From Clostridia bacterium (lineage in GTDB: Bacteria > Bacillota > Clostridia > Oscillospirales > Acutalibacteraceae): DNA of 64,000 nt. The notes under the pieces were generated by a model. It did no database searches. It was not told the origin of the DNA and saw nothing but the letters and a program-made list of their open reading frames with translations. Location of the stretch: assembly GCA_029098305.1 (NCBI GenBank), contig JAQXOB010000001.1:1-64000 (forward strand), read 5' to 3'. Numbering within the stretch: the stretch's first letter is position 1; each line of letters begins with the position of its first letter. The position numbers and the translations under genes are program-made. Positions 60,343 through 64,000 of this stretch are shown one piece after another.

Positions 60343-60562
60343 GGCTGTTGCAATAGAGGCAATTTACACAATTTGCGCCTTCCTCTGACGAGGGAGGTGG
60401 CAAAACGAAGTTTTGACGGAGGGAGAGAAAAGATAAAAATTCTGAAAAAGCAGTTTTTTCTCTCCCTCAGTCTCGTTTCACTCGACAGCTCCCTCGTCAG
60501 AGGGAGCCGATTTTGATGACAAATCCGTTTATTTGTGCATATTAATCTTAAATGCAACAGCT
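60343..60562. repeat. Nested inverted-repeat, MITE-like intergenic element
   Basis: Outer gctgttgca (60344-60352)/tgcaacagc (60553-60561); inner ~50-bp imperfect arms containing cctctgacgagggag and gggagagaa. Confidence 0.7.
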
Positions 60563-60579
60563 TCTTATACAGCATAAAA

Positions 60580-62097
60580 TTAGTCGTGAGCTATTAGGCT
60601 AACGCCATCCATCTCTTCCGGCTGTGGCAGAGAAAGCATCTCAAGCATTGTAGGTGCGATATCTGCCAGTCTACCTCCCTCTCTGAGCTTACATTCATGT
60701 CCGATTACACAGAGTGGTACCGGATTTGTGGTGTGAGCTGTGAATGGAGAACCATCTACATCATACATTCTGTCAGCATTACCATGGTCGGCTGTTACTA
60801 TAGCCTTGCCACCCATCTTTTCAATAGATGCTACCACCTTACCAAGACAAGAATCTACTGCCTCTACTGCCTTTACAGCTGCATCAAACACACCTGTGTG
60901 ACCAACCATATCGCAGTTTGCAAAGTTGAGTATGATTACATCATAATCTCCGCTTTCAATACGCTCGCAACACTTATCGGCAACTTCATAAGCACTCATC
61001 TCCGGTTGCATATCATAAGTAGCTACCTTTGGAGATGCCACCAAAACTCTGTCTTCACCTTCAGAAACAGTTTCAACACCACCGTTGAAGAAGAAGGTTA
61101 CATGAGCATATTTTTCTGTTTCAGCTATTCTGAGCTGAGTCATATTCTTAGCGCTAAGATACTCTCCCAATGTATTCTTGAGGGATTGTGGCTTAAATGC
61201 AACATCAACATTTGGCATTGTAGCATCATATTGAGTCATACACACATACTTAAGTGGGAAAAAACCGTTTTTACGCTCAAATCCTGAAAATTCCGGATCT
61301 ACAAATGTTCTTGTAATTTCTCTTGCTCTGTCTGGTCGGAAATTATAGAAAATCACACTATCATTTGCCTTTAATCCAGCACCGCCGTCTACTACAGCAG
61401 GAAGAACAAATTCATCTGTAACGCCATCTTCATAAGACTTTGCAACAGCGCTTACAGCATCGCTAACTGCTACACCCTCTCTATAAACAATAGCACTATA
61501 AGCCTTTTCTACTCTCTCCCAGCGATTATCTCTATCCATAGCATAGTATCTGCCCATAACTGTAGCAATCTTGCCTACGCCAATTTCCTTTATCTTCTCT
61601 TCACATTCTTTTACAAAGTCGATACCACTTGATGGTGGCACATCACGACCATCGAGAAAAGCATGGATATAAACTTCCTTAAGACCTTTTCTCTTAGCAA
61701 GTTCCAAAATTCCATACATATGTGTGTTGTGGCTGTGAACACCGCCATTTGAGAGAAGTCCAAAAAGATGAAGTGCAGAATTATTTTTGAGAGCATTTTC
61801 CACAGCATTAACTAATGCAGGATTGCTAAAGAAATCGCCATCTTTGATAGACTTTGTGATTCTTGTAAGCTCTTGATATACTATTCTGCCTGCACCGATA
61901 TTTGTGTGACCAACCTCACTGTTGCCCATCTGTCCATCAGGCAAGCCTACATCCATTCCGGATGCACCTATCTGTGTGATAGGGTTTGATGAAAATATTT
62001 TGTCTATATTAGGTGTATTTGCAGATTTGATAGCATTGCCGTTATCTCCTGCAATACCAAAGCCGTCTAATATGATTAAAGCTAATGGCTTATTCAT
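60580..62097 (-). CDS. gpmI: 2,3-bisphosphoglycerate-independent phosphoglycerate mutase
   Basis: [42 protein letters not shown]. Confidence 0.96.
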   Translation of the reverse strand: MNKPLALIILDGFGIAGDNGNAIKSANTPNIDKIFSSNPITQIGASGMDVGLPDGQMGNSEVGHTNIGAGRIVYQELTRITKSIKDGDFFSNPALVNAVENALKNNSALHLFGLLSNGGVHSHNTHMYGILELAKRKGLKEVYIHAFLDGRDVPPSSGIDFVKECEEKIKEIGVGKIATVMGRYYAMDRDNRWERVEKAYSAIVYREGVAVSDAVSAVAKSYEDGVTDEFVLPAVVDGGAGLKANDSVIFYNFRPDRAREITRTFVDPEFSGFERKNGFFPLKYVCMTQYDATMPNVDVAFKPQSLKNTLGEYLSAKNMTQLRIAETEKYAHVTFFFNGGVETVSEGEDRVLVASPKVATYDMQPEMSAYEVADKCCERIESGDYDVIILNFANCDMVGHTGVFDAAVKAVEAVDSCLGKVVASIEKMGGKAIVTADHGNADRMYDVDGSPFTAHTTNPVPLCVIGHECKLREGGRLADIAPTMLEMLSLPQPEEMDGVSLIAHD

Positions 62098-62121
62098 GTA
62101 ATAATTACCCTTTCCGTTTAA

Positions 62122-62895
62122 TTATTTAGATGCAGATACGATTAATGATGCAAAGTCTGCTGACTTAAGTGATGCACCGCCGATAAGACCACCGTCTATA
62201 TCCTCTTGTGCAAGAAGCTCGTCTGCATTCTTAGGATTCATAGATCCACCATATTGGATTGTAAGAGCATCAGCATCTGTCTTAGAATACAATTTTGATG
62301 CAATACCTCTGATAAATCCGCAAACCTCAGCTGCCTGCTCTGATGTGGCTGTTCTGCCTGTGCCGATAGCCCATACTGGCTCATAAGCTATTATCACGTT
62401 CTTAAGCTGTTCTGCTGTAACGCCCTTCAAAGCAATTTTTGTCTGGATAGACACTATCTCCTCAGTGATGTTCTCCTCTCTCTGTGAGAGAGTTTCTCCT
62501 ACGCAAAGTATAACCTTAAGACCTGCATTTAATGCTGCAAGGGTTCTCTTGTTTACAGTCTCATCAGTTTCGCCGAAGTACTGTCTTCTCTCGCTATGTC
62601 CGATTATTACATATTCCACGCCCATCTCAACCAGCATATCAGCTGAAATTTCGCCTGTGAAAGCACCGCTTTTTTCAAAGTGGCAGTTCTCAGCACCAAC
62701 CTTAATGTTTGTGCCTTTTGTAAGCTCTAATGCTGTTTCAAGATTTGTGAATGGTACACAAATAACCACACCACAATCAGCCTTTTTGATATCCTCGTTA
62801 GCGATTAACTCAGAAATAAGAGCCTTAGCCTCACTGCGAGTTTTGTTCATCTTCCAATTTCCAGCCAAAACAGCTTTACGTAAATTCTTGTTCAT
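62122..62895 (-). CDS. tpiA: Triose-phosphate isomerase
   Basis: AGNWKMNKT; YVIIGHSERR; AYEPVWAIGTG. Confidence 0.97.
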   Translation of the reverse strand: MNKNLRKAVLAGNWKMNKTRSEAKALISELIANEDIKKADCGVVICVPFTNLETALELTKGTNIKVGAENCHFEKSGAFTGEISADMLVEMGVEYVIIGHSERRQYFGETDETVNKRTLAALNAGLKVILCVGETLSQREENITEEIVSIQTKIALKGVTAEQLKNVIIAYEPVWAIGTGRTATSEQAAEVCGFIRGIASKLYSKTDADALTIQYGGSMNPKNADELLAQEDIDGGLIGGASLKSADFASLIVSASK

Positions 62896-62950
62896 TGTTT
62901 TAGTATTCGCAATATTTCCTTGTAATATTGCTTCCTTTCATTTTTTTCAG

Positions 62951-62988
62951 TGAAAAAGGGACAGAACTACCCTATCCCTTTTTCTTAA
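62951..62988 (-). terminator. Terminator hairpin between pgk and tpiA
   Basis: aaaaagggacag...ctatcccttttt. Confidence 0.6.
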
Positions 62989-63005
62989 AATATTTTTATT
63001 AATAA

Positions 63006-64000
63006 TTATTTATCATTAAGGCAAGCAATACCCGGAAGCACAAGGCCCTCGAGGAACTCGAGAGATGCACCGCCACCTGTTGAGATGTGAGTCATCTTAT
63101 CAGCGAAGCCGAGCTTTTCTACTGCTGCTGCGCTGTCGCCACCGCCAATGATAGAAATAGCACCGCTCTCTGCTACAGCTTTTGCTACTGCGATTGTGCC
63201 ACCTGCAAAGTTTTCCCACTCAGAAACGCCCATTGGTCCGTTCCATACTACTGTTGCAGCACCCTTGATAGCATCTGCAAAGAGTTCTCTTGTCTTTTCG
63301 CCAATGTCAAGACCCATCCAATCATCAGGGATCTCGTTTGATGGAACGATCTTAGATTCTGCATCAGGTGCATACTCTGTAGCAATTTTTGTATCAATAG
63401 GAAGAAGGAATTTAACACCCTTTTCCTTAGCCTTTTCCATCATTTCTCTTGCGAGATCAATCTTATCTTCCTCGCAGATAGATGTGCCAACACCGTTGCC
63501 CATAGCTCTCATAAATGTGTAAGCCATGCCACCACCGATGATAAGGATATCTACTTTATCGAGAAGATTGTTGATAACACCGATTTTGTCAGAAACCTTA
63601 GCACCGCCAAGAATAGCAGCAAAAGGTCTCTTTGGCTCTGTGAGAGCGCCACCCATTACAGAAATTTCTTTCTGAATGAGATAACCACAAACTGCCGGCA
63701 GATAGTCAGCCACACCAGCTGTAGAAGCATGGGCTCTGTGAGCTGTTCCGAAAGCATCGTTTACATAAACCTCTGCAAGAGAAGCAAGCTCTTTTGCAAA
63801 AGCCGGATCGTTCTTTTCCTCTTCTTTGTGGAAACGAACGTTCTCGATAAGCTCAACTTCACCTTCTTTAAGGTCAGCTGCTATTGACTTTGCGCTTTCG
63901 CCGATAACATCCTTAGCCATCTTAACTTCCATGCCAAGAGCCTTAGAAAGATAAGCAGCCACAGGAGCAAGTGAGAATTTCATATTAAACTCACCCTTTG
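63006..64000 (-). CDS. pgk: Phosphoglycerate kinase, 5' end truncated by window edge
   Basis: Frame continues past the listed start as ..[53 protein letters not shown]. Confidence 0.96.
   Translation of the reverse strand, partial: KGEFNMKFSLAPVAAYLSKALGMEVKMAKDVIGESAKSIAADLKEGEVELIENVRFHKEEEKNDPAFAKELASLAEVYVNDAFGTAHRAHASTAGVADYLPAVCGYLIQKEISVMGGALTEPKRPFAAILGGAKVSDKIGVINNLLDKVDILIIGGGMAYTFMRAMGNGVGTSICEEDKIDLAREMMEKAKEKGVKFLLPIDTKIATEYAPDAESKIVPSNEIPDDWMGLDIGEKTRELFADAIKGAATVVWNGPMGVSEWENFAGGTIAVAKAVAESGAISIIGGGDSAAAVEKLGFADKMTHISTGGGASLEFLEGLVLPGIACLNDK

Noticed and set aside
60336-60575. 79-aa minus ORF
   Set aside because: Entirely inside the inverted-repeat element; translation reflects the palindromes.

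Overview
AT-rich chromosomal window from a Gram-positive, probably spore-forming Clostridia/Oscillospiraceae-like bacterium. It is mostly core genes, with no prophage, CRISPR array, rRNA or tRNA that I could recognise. Main blocks: 5' edge of an IS30-like transposase; yajC; aquaporin; LMW-PTP; an XRE regulator divergent from a small Cys-rich protein; M3 peptidase; TPP-riboswitch-controlled thiT; a complete rnfCDGEAB operon divergent from a cation:proton antiporter; a ~14 kb Tad/type IVc pilus operon (tadZ-tadA-tadB-tadC-flp-tadE-giant DUF5702/TadG-like protein-tadE-like-prepilin peptidase-WG/TPR-FHA); murA, yycJ, rlmH, rqcH, pcrA, uvrC; maf, yibE/F, msmK-like ATPase, rsuA family, small alarmone synthetase; sigK; rsmA, RsmF-like; an N/Q-rich small protein; pyk, hpf, trxA, trxB, polC, ispG, comM; gpmI, tpiA, pgk (cut by the window end). 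Strongest oddities: (1) PolC appears to have a degenerate 3'-5' exonuclease insert lacking most DEDDh catalytic residues; (2) an N/Q/S-rich 76-aa protein behind a sigmaG-like promoter; (3) the Tad operon with a 1313-aa TadG-like component; (4) a nested inverted-repeat, MITE-like element between comM and gpmI; (5) a 56-aa RiPP-precursor-like gene; (6) a structured leader upstream of the antiporter. All homology calls are from reading the translated sequence; no database search was run.
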